DNA of 64,000 nucleotides, taken from Haloterrigena sp. KLK7 (GTDB lineage: Archaea; Halobacteriota; Halobacteria; Halobacteriales; Natrialbaceae). The notes beneath the pieces are model-generated. The model was not told the origin of the DNA and made no database searches. It saw only the letters and a program-made list of their open reading frames with translations. The stretch is from NCBI RefSeq assembly GCF_037914945.1, contig NZ_CP149787.1:3410001-3474000 (forward strand). The letters are read 5' to 3'. This document shows, in pieces, positions 9,442 through 17,624 of the stretch (positions are counted from its first letter, which is position 1; the number at the start of each line of letters is the position of its first letter). Position numbers and translations under genes: made by a program.

Positions 9442-9640
9442 GGTGGCGCGCGCTGTGTCGTGGCGAGCGAACAGCGAACCACGACACGAAACCGCGCGAG
9501 GTCGTCGTGAGTAGTGCGAGACCGACGGTCTCGCATACCGTGCGAACGGCGGCTCTGCCGCCGTGAACAGACGGGCCGGAGGCCCGCGAGCAGAAATCGG
9601 CTGGGGAGGATGTGGCGTTCCCTGTTGCCATATGAGCAGC
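9442..9640 (-). repeat. Dispersed hairpin element, copy 2 (inverted)
   Basis: Minus-strand copy of the element at 4629-4816. On the plus strand it opens with GGTGGCGCGCGC and closes with the complements of CCTCCCCA and TGGCAAC. Its core shares the AGA-loop and GTC-loop hairpins of copy 1 almost base for base. It also has a further hairpin at 9572-9586 (CGGGCC, loop GGA, GGCCCG) that copy 1 lacks. The element fills most of the 9379-9777 gap, and the promoter of the following gene lies to its right. Confidence 0.8.
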
Positions 9641-9777
9641 CCACTCGAGTAGCAGTCGCCTTCTATCGCCTCGAGAATCGGCCACCGGAATTCATCGGAC
9701 GGATCGAAGGGACCACAGACGGGAACACTCGGCCGGAGAAGCACATCCATAAATCCTCCCCGTACGTACCGAAACGC

Positions 9778-10629
9778 ATGCGAACGCCGGCCGCAAACGC
9801 ACAACTGGCACTCCTCCTCGAGGTCGCGGGCACGCCCAAGCCGGGCAACGTCGACCGACGCCGCGACCTCGAGGACCTGCGATTCGAACACTTCCTCGCG
9901 GGGGCCGTGGGCGCCCGCGACGGCCTCGAGATGGCGGCGAACGGCGGTGCGGTCGGAGCGTCCTTCGAACGCGCCGTCGCGGGCATGGCGACCCAGCGCG
10001 GCGGCAACACCCAGTTCGGCTCGCTGCTGTTGCTCGTGCCGCTCGTCCGCGCGGCCCGCGAGGACTGCGCCCAACCCGTCGTCGAGGCCGTCTGCGAGGA
10101 CACAACCGTCGCCGACGCGGCGGGCTTCTACCGGGCGTTCGACCACGTCGACGTCTTCGTCGACGACCCGCCCGCGGACATGGAGCCGCTGGACGTCCGC
10201 CGCGGGAGCGACGCCGTCCCGGTCCTCGAGGAGCAGGGTCTGACGCTGCTGGACGTCATGAGCCGCAGCGTCCCGGGCGACGACGTCGCGCGCGAGTGGG
10301 TCGAGGGGTTCGAGCGCTCCTTCGGGGCCGCCGAGCGACTCGCCGCGGCCGACGGCCCGGTGGGCGAGCGCACCGCCGAAGTCTTTCTCTCCCTGCTCGC
10401 CGAGCGTCCCGACACGCTCGTCGCGTCCCGCAGCGGCGAGGCCGTCGCGCGGGAGGTCACCGACCGCGCGGCCGAGCTGGTCGAGCGCGACGCCCTCGAG
10501 ACCGACCCCGAGGCCGTCGAGGCCTTCGCCGCGGACCTCGTCGCCCGCGGCGTCAACCCGGGGACGACCGCCGACATCGCGGCCGCGGGGCTGTTCGTCG
10601 CCCTCGAGCACGAGGCGATCGAGGTATGA
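9778..10629 (+). CDS. Triphosphoribosyl-dephospho-CoA synthase-like (CitG/MdcB) protein
   Basis: The 283-residue protein has the CitG family marks: TPKPGNVDRRRDLED at residues 19-33 and GGNTQFGSLLLLVPL in the middle, then a C-terminal SRGVNPGTTAD-like motif (ARGVNPGTTADIAAAG). Known family members make the prosthetic-group precursor of citrate lyase or malonate decarboxylase from ATP and dephospho-CoA. No lyase or decarboxylase genes are nearby, and archaeal homologues are thought to serve another pathway. The stop overlaps the start of the DUF447 gene by ATGA, so the two are coupled. The start ATG was taken at 9778 (MRTPAANAQLALLLEVAG), where the family similarity begins. Confidence 0.85.
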   Translation: MRTPAANAQLALLLEVAGTPKPGNVDRRRDLEDLRFEHFLAGAVGARDGLEMAANGGAVGASFERAVAGMATQRGGNTQFGSLLLLVPLVRAAREDCAQPVVEAVCEDTTVADAAGFYRAFDHVDVFVDDPPADMEPLDVRRGSDAVPVLEEQGLTLLDVMSRSVPGDDVAREWVEGFERSFGAAERLAAADGPVGERTAEVFLSLLAERPDTLVASRSGEAVAREVTDRAAELVERDALETDPEAVEAFAADLVARGVNPGTTADIAAAGLFVALEHEAIEV

Positions 10630-11291
10630 CCGGCGACGAGCCGCGGGCCGACGCGCTCGAGACGACCCCCGAGAACGCCGAACCCGTCGAGTGGCCCGTC
10701 TCGCTGTCGGGGGTCACCGAGGCCGTCGTCGCCACGCTGGGTCCGAACGGGCTGTGGAACCTCGCCGCGCTCGGTCTGTTCGCGCCGGATCGGGACGGCG
10801 GATCGGAAAGGGACAACGCGGGCAGTGACGACAATCTCGTCACCGCGCGCACGTGGGGCGCTACCCGCACCCGCGGGAACTTCCGTCGGCGGGGCGAGGG
10901 CTACGTCCTGTTCGTCGACGACCCCGTCCTCTTCGCCGACGCCGCGCTCTCGATCGTCGAGCGCGAGGAACCGGTGCCGGACGCCGCGAACGCGTGGGCC
11001 CGTGTCGCCGTCGAGTCCCTCGAGACGGGTACCGACGAGGGAACCGAGTGGGAGCGGTGGGCCCTGTGGCCGCTCGAGGCCGGGGTCGAGGCCGAAACGG
11101 TGCCGACGATCGACCGCGGGTTCGGCGCCGTCGTCGAGACCACCGTCGCCGCCTCGCGGCTGGACGTCGACGGCTACGACGAGGCCGAACTCCGTCAGCG
11201 CCTCGAGTACTTCGCCTCGGTCGTCGACCGCGCCGGCGGCCCGCGCGAGCGCGAGGCGCTCGAGCGCGTGCGCGAACACTCCTCGTGGTAA
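10626..11291 (+). CDS. DUF447 family protein (FMN-binding split barrel)
   Basis: A 221-residue protein coupled by an ATGA overlap to the CitG-like gene. It shows the DUF447 pattern: [23 protein letters not shown], then [34 protein letters not shown] (pieces), and a late [14 protein letters not shown]. Solved members of the family have an FMN-binding split-barrel fold. An acidic insertion at about 55-70 ([15 protein letters not shown]) is a halophilic expansion. The constant pairing with the CitG-like gene suggests that both act on one cofactor pathway. No reaction is established. Confidence 0.85.
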   Translation: MTGDEPRADALETTPENAEPVEWPVSLSGVTEAVVATLGPNGLWNLAALGLFAPDRDGGSERDNAGSDDNLVTARTWGATRTRGNFRRRGEGYVLFVDDPVLFADAALSIVEREEPVPDAANAWARVAVESLETGTDEGTEWERWALWPLEAGVEAETVPTIDRGFGAVVETTVAASRLDVDGYDEAELRQRLEYFASVVDRAGGPREREALERVREHSSW

Positions 11292-11410
11292 GGTGCCCTC
11301 GTGGTACGGCGCTGGTCGCTCCGCGGCGAGGCCGCGATCGACCCGCCGTTCCGTCCTCCCCGACAGCGAAAGAGAAAGGCATTAAGAGCCTCTGGACGGA
11401 ACCTCCCTAC

Positions 11411-11605
11411 ATGGCAATCAAACCGGCCTACGTCAAGAAGACCGGGACCATCCTGCTGGAGCGGTACCCGGACGCGTTCACGACCGACTTCGAACAGAAC
11501 AAGGAGAGCGTCGCAAAGCTCACGAACGTCGAATCCAAGGGCGTTCGCAACCGCATCGCGGGCTACGTCACCCGCAAGAAGAGCTCGCAGGCGTCCGCAG
11601 CGTAA
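11411..11605 (+). CDS. rps17e: 30S ribosomal protein S17e
   Basis: The 64-residue protein [20 protein letters not shown] continues into [15 protein letters not shown] and [13 protein letters not shown], the full signature of archaeal/eukaryotic S17e. It is a small-subunit ribosomal protein absent from bacteria. A TATA-like AAGGCATTAAGAG lies about 30 nt before the ATG, which suggests its own leaderless promoter although the DUF447 gene ends 120 bp upstream. Confidence 0.97.
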   Translation: MAIKPAYVKKTGTILLERYPDAFTTDFEQNKESVAKLTNVESKGVRNRIAGYVTRKKSSQASAA

Positions 11606-11749
11606 TCAGGGCCTTCTGTCTCGAGTTTTCCGTCCGCGAGCCGCAGGCATCGCGACCGCTCGGCAGTCACGGGTCGCGTCAGAATCGGGGTTCGCGCGCC
11701 GTCGACGAACGGACGACGCGTCGGTCTCGAGTTCGAGTCGGCGAAACGG

Positions 11750-12007
11750 TCAGTGGTCGAAGCCGGAGTCCATGAAGAGGGCGACGATGAGCGCGCCGAT
11801 GGCGAAGAACATGGTCAGCATGAACCCGACCGCGCCGGTGACGATGTTCATCTCCGTGCCGACGACGAACAGTTGCATGCCCTGAAATCCCGTCCAGGCG
11901 AACACGATGGCGACGAGAAACAGGACCGCCGAGACGATTGCGGCACCGATCTGGAACCCGCCGTCGAACGGGCCGACGCCGCTCGAGTTCGCGGTCGAAC
12001 TCGTCAT
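11750..12007 (-). CDS. Small two-helix membrane protein
   Basis: An 85-residue protein from the ATG at 12007, with a GTG three codons earlier as an alternative. It has two clear transmembrane segments, IGAAIVSAVLFLVAIVFAWT and VTGAVGFMLTMFFAIGALIVAL, joined by FQGMQLFVVGTEMN, and a short polar tail. No family was recognised. It is divergent from asd. The acidic, Ser-rich N-terminus is likely cytoplasmic or external; the topology is not certain. Confidence 0.6.
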   Translation of the reverse strand: MTSSTANSSGVGPFDGGFQIGAAIVSAVLFLVAIVFAWTGFQGMQLFVVGTEMNIVTGAVGFMLTMFFAIGALIVALFMDSGFDH

Positions 12008-12172
12008 CGGGACCACCCCGCGTCCGAGCCGGATCGAACGTATTGCGTGTGCATCGGTGAATCAATTTCACTCCGTTTTCTTAACGTCTTCTATGCGCCG
12101 CGTCGATCGGGCGCCGCTCGCGCGCGACGAAAACCCAAACGGTTTTGCGGACACGCCACTGAGTGCGGGAAA

Positions 12173-13207
12173 ATGGCAGTACGAGTAGGCGTCCTCGGCG
12201 CGACCGGTGCCGTGGGACAACGACTAATCCAGCTTCTCGATCCCCACCCCGACTTCGAGATCGCAGCACTGACCGCCAGCGAATCCAGCGCCGGAAAGAG
12301 CTACCGACAGGCCGCGAAGTGGCGCGTCGACAGCCCCATCCCGGACGACGTCGCCGACATGACCGTCACGGCGACCGACCCCGACGAGGTCCCCGACGAC
12401 GTCGACCTGATCTTCTCGTCGCTCCCCTCGAGCGTCGGCGCAGAGGTCGAGCCGCCGTTCTGTGAGGCGGGCTACGTCGTCTCCTCGAACTCCTCGAACG
12501 GCCGGATGGACGAGGACATCCCGCTCGTGATCCCGGAGGTCAACCCCGAACACATCGACCTGCTGGAGGTCCAGCGCGACGAGCGCGGCTGGGACGGCGC
12601 GATGGTCAAGAACCCCAACTGCTCGACGATCACCTTCGTCCCCACGCTGGCCGCGCTGACCGACTTCGGCTTAGAGAAGGTCCACGTCTCGACGCTGCAG
12701 GCCGTCTCCGGCGCGGGCTACGACGGCGTCTCCTCGATGGAGATCATCGACAACGCCATCCCCTACATCGGCAGCGAGGAGGACAAACTCGAGACCGAGT
12801 CCCGCAAACTGCTCGGCGAGTTCGACGGCGCCGAGCTGAGCCACAACAGCATGGCGGTCTCGGCCTCCTGTAACCGCATCCCGACGATCGACGGCCACCT
12901 CGAGAACGTCTGGGTCGAGACCGAGGAGGAACTGACCGTCGACGCGGCCGCCGAGGCCATGCGCGAGTACCCCTCGCTCGACCTGCGCTCCTCGCCCGAG
13001 CCGCTCATCCACGTCTTCGACGAGCCCGACCGTCCCCAGCCCCGGATGGACCGCACGCTCGGCGACGGGATGGCCATCGCCGCGGGCGGTCTCCAGGAGT
13101 CGCCGTTCGGGCTCCAGTACAACTGCCTCGCGCACAACACCATCCGCGGCGCCGCCGGCGCGAGCGTGCTGAACGGCGAACTGCTGCTCGATCAGGGCTA
13201 CATCTAG
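12173..13207 (+). CDS. asd: Aspartate-semialdehyde dehydrogenase
   Basis: The 344-residue enzyme reduces aspartyl phosphate to aspartate semialdehyde with NADPH, the branch to lysine, threonine and methionine. It has the Rossmann motif GVLGATGAVGQRLIQLL (residues 6-22), the catalytic cysteine 150 in VKNPNCSTITFVPTL, and the substrate segment MAVSASCNRIPTIDGHLENV. This is the archaeal/fungal type of the family. The ATG at 12173 follows a TTTTGCGG stretch and matches the protein start MAVRVGVLGATG. Position next to rps17e is common in haloarchaea as far as I recall. Confidence 0.96.
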   Translation: MAVRVGVLGATGAVGQRLIQLLDPHPDFEIAALTASESSAGKSYRQAAKWRVDSPIPDDVADMTVTATDPDEVPDDVDLIFSSLPSSVGAEVEPPFCEAGYVVSSNSSNGRMDEDIPLVIPEVNPEHIDLLEVQRDERGWDGAMVKNPNCSTITFVPTLAALTDFGLEKVHVSTLQAVSGAGYDGVSSMEIIDNAIPYIGSEEDKLETESRKLLGEFDGAELSHNSMAVSASCNRIPTIDGHLENVWVETEEELTVDAAAEAMREYPSLDLRSSPEPLIHVFDEPDRPQPRMDRTLGDGMAIAAGGLQESPFGLQYNCLAHNTIRGAAGASVLNGELLLDQGYI

Positions 13208-13414
13208 TCGAGTCCGCCAGTCGCGGTCGAAGCCGAATTTTTCGCGTGCGGACGTTCGAGTCCCGTAGCGGCGCGGCTCGCAGTGGCACAGCGCCGCGGC
13301 TCGACTCCGAAATGGCACTATACCGCCGTCAGCGACGGTGTCAGCCCCGAACGAGCGCGCCGAATCGTTCCTCTACGGGCCGACCGACCCAATGTATGTT
13401 GGAGGCGTACACAA

Positions 13415-13912
13415 ATGCGTACGGTCCCAACTACGGGTATGCTCCCAGTCATCTCCGATCCCGACTCGCTGACCCCCGTCTCGGCCGGCGCTACCGCCGA
13501 CGGCGACGGGGCGCAGTTCGGCGTGCTCGCGGATCGGCGTCGTCGGGCCGTCCTCCGGTATCTGGACGCCCGCGACGAGGAGTCCGTCTCGCTGTCCGAC
13601 CTCGCGGATCACCTCGTGCTCGAGGACGACGCCGAGGCGGGCGGTGCGCTGGCCAGTTGCGGCGACGCGCTGTTCGGGACGCGGCGACGCGTCGCGATCA
13701 CGCTTCGACACAGCCACGTGCCGAAGCTAGCTGACGCCGGCGCCGTCGCGTTCGACCACGAGACCAACACCGTCGCCCTTCGCGAGGAGGGGCGCGAACT
13801 GCTCGCTCGAGCCGAGACGATCGACGAAAGCGACACCGACGCCGATGCCGACGGCGGCGCCGAGAGCGAGGCGAATCAGGTCGGCGGCGTTGCCGAAACG
13901 CCGACGCCGTAA
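13415..13912 (+). CDS. Winged-helix transcriptional regulator (DUF7344-like)
   Basis: A protein of 165 residues from the ATG at 13415 (157 from an alternative ATG at 13439). The core FGVLADRRRRAVLRYLDARD with SLSDLADHLV, then VAITLRHSHVPKLADAGAVAFDHETNTV (in pieces), is the haloarchaeal single winged-helix domain usually called DUF7344. The acidic C-terminal tail is low complexity. A second protein of the same kind is at 26477-26905. It is a likely DNA-binding regulator with unknown target. Confidence 0.75.
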   Translation: MRTVPTTGMLPVISDPDSLTPVSAGATADGDGAQFGVLADRRRRAVLRYLDARDEESVSLSDLADHLVLEDDAEAGGALASCGDALFGTRRRVAITLRHSHVPKLADAGAVAFDHETNTVALREEGRELLARAETIDESDTDADADGGAESEANQVGGVAETPTP

Positions 13913-14035
13913 CCCGGGGATCGGAGCGCGACGCCTGCTTCTGCCGACTCTACGTCCTTACCGAACGCTACTCACGGACGACTACACTCGCTCACGGGCA
14001 GTTACCGACCGAGCAGCCGGCGGATACGCGCCCGA

Positions 14036-14470
14036 CTACGAGTCGTGCGGTAACGCGACCACCGGGACGGACGCCTCCTTGACCATCCGTCGCGCCACGT
14101 CGCCGGTCAACAGTTCCGCCAACCGGTTGGACTCCCGAGCGGTGAAGACGACAGCGTCGACGTCCCGGTCCCGCGCTTCGGCGAAGATCCGTTCGACGAT
14201 ATCGGTGCCGTAGCAGACGGCCGTCTCGACGGTCGCGTCCGTGGTCGTGGCCTCGAGAGGTTCTAACGCGCGCTCGAAGATCTCCTCGGCGTACTCCTCG
14301 CGCTGTTCGACGCCGGCCTTGTCGGGCGCGCCGCCGCCCTTCTCGATGACGTTGACGAGGATCACCCGACTCGTCTCGGAGAGATAAGGGGCGAGCGCGG
14401 TGGCCGTCCGTTCGCCGTCGTCCGGGTTCGCGACGGGGACGAGTATCGGCCCGTCGAGCGATAGCGTCAT
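14036..14470 (-). CDS. Universal stress protein family (UspA)
   Basis: A 144-residue protein with the Usp fold: first strand PILVPVANPDDGERTATALA, central VILVNVIEK, and last strands VDAVVFTARESNRLAELLTG and ASVPVVALPHDS. The ATP-binding G-2x-G-9x-G(S/T) motif is not intact here (the last loop reads ARESNRLAELLTGDVARRMV), so it may be a non-ATP-binding member. The gene stands alone with ATG at 14470. Two more Usp genes lie at 41469 and 41934. Confidence 0.85.
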   Translation of the reverse strand: MTLSLDGPILVPVANPDDGERTATALAPYLSETSRVILVNVIEKGGGAPDKAGVEQREEYAEEIFERALEPLEATTTDATVETAVCYGTDIVERIFAEARDRDVDAVVFTARESNRLAELLTGDVARRMVKEASVPVVALPHDS

Positions 14471-14644
14471 CGGCTACCTCCCGTTCGATCGCGGTTCGCT
14501 CGAGGCGACGGTCGATCGAGAGCGTGCCGGCGACGGCGCTGACGGCGCCGACCGATGACTATCGGGTCCATACCTCGAATTCGGACGGTGACGTGAAAAA
14601 ACTGCAGACCGCGGTCGGGATTCGGAGGTCGGCAACGGGCGCAG

Positions 14645-14684
14645 GCGATCGATGACGACCGTCAGCGATCGGCGACGACCGGCA
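14645..14684. repeat. Short tandem repeat, two 20-bp units
   Basis: Two head-to-tail 20-bp units, both beginning GCGATC and containing GACGACCG, lie between the stress-protein gene and the dehydrogenase gene. A third, decayed unit follows. The intergenic gap 14471-14759 holds nothing else that I could identify. Confidence 0.55.
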
Positions 14685-14759
14685 GTGATCGACGCTCGAC
14701 GCGGATCGGCGATCGACCGACGGGGCGCAGACGGTCGGCGATTCGAGGATCCCGGGCGC

Positions 14760-15731
14760 TCAGGGCAGGACCTGATTCTCGAGGTCCGCGTCGGGCTCGT
14801 CGGCGAACCGGCGGACGTTCTCGGCGACGATATCGGCGAGTCGCTCGTAGTACTCGGGGGTATGGCCGGCGTTGTGGGGCGTGATCTGGACGTTCTCGAA
14901 GGTCCACAGCGGGTGGTCCTCCGGCAACGGTTCGGGATCGGTGACGTCCAGCGACGCGCCGCGGATCCAGCTCGAGCGCAGGGCCTCGACGAGCGCGTCG
15001 GTGTCGACGACCGGTCCGCGGGCGACGTTGACGAGGACGGCGCCGGGATCCATCGTCACGAACGCCTCGTCGTCGATCAGTCCGCGCGTGGTCTCCGTGA
15101 GCGGACACGCGAGCACGAGGTAGTCGGTCCGCGCCAGCGCGTCGTCGAATTCCTCGCCCTCGAAGCCGACCACCTCGTCGGTCGGGCCGCCCTTCTCGGG
15201 CGTGTACCGGACGCCGATCGTGTCGACGCCGAAGGGCTCGAGGCGGTCGGCGACCGACTCGCCGATCGCCCCCAGTCCGACGATCGTCACCGTCGACCCC
15301 TGCAGTTCCTCGGCCTGGTAGTGGCGCCACTCCCGGCGGCGCTGCTGGCGCGCGCCGACGTGGAATCGGCGGGTAAAGCGGAGGATCGCCCCCAGCACGT
15401 GCTCGCCGATGTTCGGCCCGTGGACGCCCGAGGCGTTCGTCACCGCGACGCCGCGCTCCTCGAGTTCCTCGAGGGGCAGGTGGCCGGTCCCCGCGTAGGC
15501 GCAGGCGAAGACCTCGAGATCGTCGGCGGCCTCGAGTAAGTCCTCCTCGAGGGTCATTCCGGTGACGAACCGGGCGTTCTCGATCAGGTCGCGCTCCGCC
15601 GCCGGCGTGCGAGCGAGTTCGACCGTGCGGTCGGGCAGTCGCTCGCGGATCGCGGCCGCGTACTGTTCGACCGGCATTCCGTGCGTCCCTTTCCGGAGGA
15701 CGAGTACGTCCGGCGCGTCGGTGTCGCTCAT
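14760..15731 (-). CDS. D-2-hydroxyacid dehydrogenase (NAD-dependent)
   Basis: The 323-residue enzyme belongs to the phosphoglycerate/D-lactate dehydrogenase superfamily. It has the NAD-binding VTIVGLGAIGESVADRLEPFG, the LVNVARGPVVDTDALVEAL helix, and the catalytic histidine in VQITPHNAGHTPEYYERL. The arginine (NVARG) and glutamate (DPEPLPEDHPLW) of the active site are also present. The substrate cannot be set from sequence: glyoxylate/hydroxypyruvate or branched 2-keto acids are possible. The ATG at 15731 (MSDTDAPDVLVLRKG) was chosen over a longer low-complexity extension. Confidence 0.92.
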   Translation of the reverse strand: MSDTDAPDVLVLRKGTHGMPVEQYAAAIRERLPDRTVELARTPAAERDLIENARFVTGMTLEEDLLEAADDLEVFACAYAGTGHLPLEELEERGVAVTNASGVHGPNIGEHVLGAILRFTRRFHVGARQQRRREWRHYQAEELQGSTVTIVGLGAIGESVADRLEPFGVDTIGVRYTPEKGGPTDEVVGFEGEEFDDALARTDYLVLACPLTETTRGLIDDEAFVTMDPGAVLVNVARGPVVDTDALVEALRSSWIRGASLDVTDPEPLPEDHPLWTFENVQITPHNAGHTPEYYERLADIVAENVRRFADEPDADLENQVLP

Positions 15732-15852
15732 GTCCGTGGCGTCGGTCAGCGGTCCCAAAAGCGTTCGTCTCCCGGAATTATACTGAACTAGTGCGACGGC
15801 CTCGAGTCTCGGTGGCGATCGGGACCCGATACGACCGAAGACGGATCGCGGG

Positions 15853-16045
15853 TTCTGCCGCCGCTGGCAACGGGGAGTCGCCACTCCCTCCCCAACCGAT
15901 TCGCTCGCTCCTAGGAGGTCGCTCGCTCATCCACTGGAAGACGCAATGCGTCTTCCAAGCCTCTGTTCGCTACGCTCACAGAGACCTCGCACGACGTCGT
16001 TGTCCGCCCTCACTAGCGTTCGGTCGGACGCCGGCGCGCGCCACC
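15853..16045 (+). repeat. Dispersed hairpin element, copy 3
   Basis: The left end (TTCTGC, TGGCAAC, GTCGCCAC, CCTCCCCAACCGATTCGCT) and right end (GCGCGCGCCACC) match copies 1 and 2. The core is different: a 9-bp stem with loop AAT (GGAAGACGC ... GCGTCTTCC, about 15943-15963) and a larger CTCTGT ... ACAGAG hairpin just after it. The AGA and GTC hairpins of the other copies are absent. It ends about 65 bp before the TATA-like box of the reductase gene at 16146. Confidence 0.75.
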
Positions 16046-16110
16046 GCACAACGGCGCGTCGGTTCGAACGAGCGGCCGACTCGATTCAGTCGGGGAGAAA
16101 TTCACCTCGC

Positions 16111-16119
16111 AGATTTTAT
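16111..16119 (+). promoter_or_regulatory. TATA-like box of the geranylgeranyl reductase gene
   Basis: TTTTATAAC lies about 30 nt before the ATG at 16146, the distance expected for a leaderless haloarchaeal transcript. It supports the chosen start. Confidence 0.6.
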
Positions 16120-16145
16120 AACGACACGTTGAGTCCAAACGGCGT

Positions 16146-17534
16146 ATGGAACGCGTAGACGTCGCGATCGTCGGTGGCGGACCCGCAGGGGCCTCCGCGG
16201 CCGAACGGGCCGCGGCACACGGCGCCGAGACCGTCCTCTTCGAACAGGGCGTCCCGCGGGAGGACCGCGACGGGCTCGGGCCGGACTCGACCGACGCCGC
16301 CGGCATGCTCGACTACTGGATCGATATCATGGAGTTCGACTACCGGGAGATCCCCGACGACGTCATCCTCCGCGAACTCGAGTCCACCGAGTTCGTCGGC
16401 CCGTCGACGTCGGTCGAACTGACGAGCACGGGAATGGCGGCCAGCTATCCGAACTTCGGCTACACCTTCCACCGCGCGCGCATGGACGACTGGCTCTACG
16501 AGCGCGCCGAGGACGCCGGCGCCGACCTCCGCGTCGGAACGAGCGTCACGGACCTCGAGACCGATCTCCGCGCCTCGAGCCCGAAGGGACCGACTCACAC
16601 GCTGACCCTCTCGAACGGCGACGAACTCGAGGCCCAGTACGTCGTCCTCGCCGACGGGCCGCAACGACGCATCACGCTGGACGCGCTCGACCAGTTCACC
16701 GCGCCCGGCCGCAGCGTCTCCGACTACCTCTCGCCGCCGGAGGCCAACCACATCGCCTACCAGGAGTATCGGGACTTCCCCGAGGAACTGTTCGCGGAGT
16801 TCGAGGACACCCTCAAGTTCTGGTGGGGGTACATGCCCGGGGAGACCGCCTACCCGTGGATCTTCCCCAACGACGGCACGGTCGCCCGCGTCGGGCTGAC
16901 CATGCCCATCGGGATGGAGCTCGAGGACGTCGAGAACCCCGCCGCCTACGCCTTGCTCGAGCCCGACGACGACAAGCTCCCCTCGGGCGCGGAGTACATC
17001 CGGCGCCTGCTCGAGCGCGAGTACGGTGACGAGTACGACATCGAGGGGGACATCCCGCGCGTCGAGGACCGCGGGAAGTCGAAGGGAACCGAAACCTACC
17101 CGATCTCCTCGACGCGACCGATCGAGTCGCCCGTCGGCGCCAACATCGCCGTCGCCGGCGGCGCGATGGGGACCACCTCGGCGTTCCACGAGGGCGGCTA
17201 CCACGTCGCCGTCCGAACGGGCAAGATCGCCGGCCGCCTCGCCGCCACCGACTCGCTGGAGAACTACAACGACGTCTGGAAGGGAGCCGTCGGCGACGAG
17301 ATCCTGCGCAACGTCTCCTTCGCCGACATCGTGCGGGACTACGGGCCCGACGACTGGGACCGCACGTTCGAGATCGTCAACCGGATGCAGGGCGACGACG
17401 GCGAGGGCCTGGTCAGCCGCGGCTACTCCGCCGGACTGGGCGCCTCGAGGGTGCTCCTCGAGTACAAGCGCCGCAAGTTCAAATACCGCGACGGCGGCTA
17501 CGTCCAGTTGCGCGAGGACGAGTACTTCTACTGA
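16146..17534 (+). CDS. Geranylgeranyl reductase family FAD protein
   Basis: A 462-residue flavoprotein. The FAD dinucleotide motif is VDVAIVGGGPAGASAAERAA (residues 4-23) with the acidic end VLFEQG. The second FAD motif is NIAVAGGAMGTTSAFHEGGYHVAV (in part). The family reduces the isoprenoid double bonds of archaeal membrane lipids or menaquinone. At 462 residues it is longer than the ~400-residue digeranylgeranylglycerophospholipid reductase. The middle motif LKFWWGYMPGETAYPWIFPN resembles the family PxxYxWxFP signature. Several paralogues are normal in haloarchaea, so the exact substrate is uncertain. Confidence 0.88.
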   Translation: MERVDVAIVGGGPAGASAAERAAAHGAETVLFEQGVPREDRDGLGPDSTDAAGMLDYWIDIMEFDYREIPDDVILRELESTEFVGPSTSVELTSTGMAASYPNFGYTFHRARMDDWLYERAEDAGADLRVGTSVTDLETDLRASSPKGPTHTLTLSNGDELEAQYVVLADGPQRRITLDALDQFTAPGRSVSDYLSPPEANHIAYQEYRDFPEELFAEFEDTLKFWWGYMPGETAYPWIFPNDGTVARVGLTMPIGMELEDVENPAAYALLEPDDDKLPSGAEYIRRLLEREYGDEYDIEGDIPRVEDRGKSKGTETYPISSTRPIESPVGANIAVAGGAMGTTSAFHEGGYHVAVRTGKIAGRLAATDSLENYNDVWKGAVGDEILRNVSFADIVRDYGPDDWDRTFEIVNRMQGDDGEGLVSRGYSAGLGASRVLLEYKRRKFKYRDGGYVQLREDEYFY

Positions 17535-17624
17535 GGTCGCGTCTCGCGGTCGCTCGCGACTCGGTGTTCCCAACCAGTTGTAGGAGAACCAGTACTTAGG
17601 GAGGGGCGGATCATACGGAGAGAC

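Noticed and set aside
8119-10611. 830-residue minus-strand frame
   Set aside because: It runs antisense through four well-supported genes and a hairpin element. It has no domain and is a high-GC shadow.
14645-14690. CRISPR-like array
   Set aside because: Units are 20 bp, adjacent without spacers, and decay after two copies. No cas gene is in the window.
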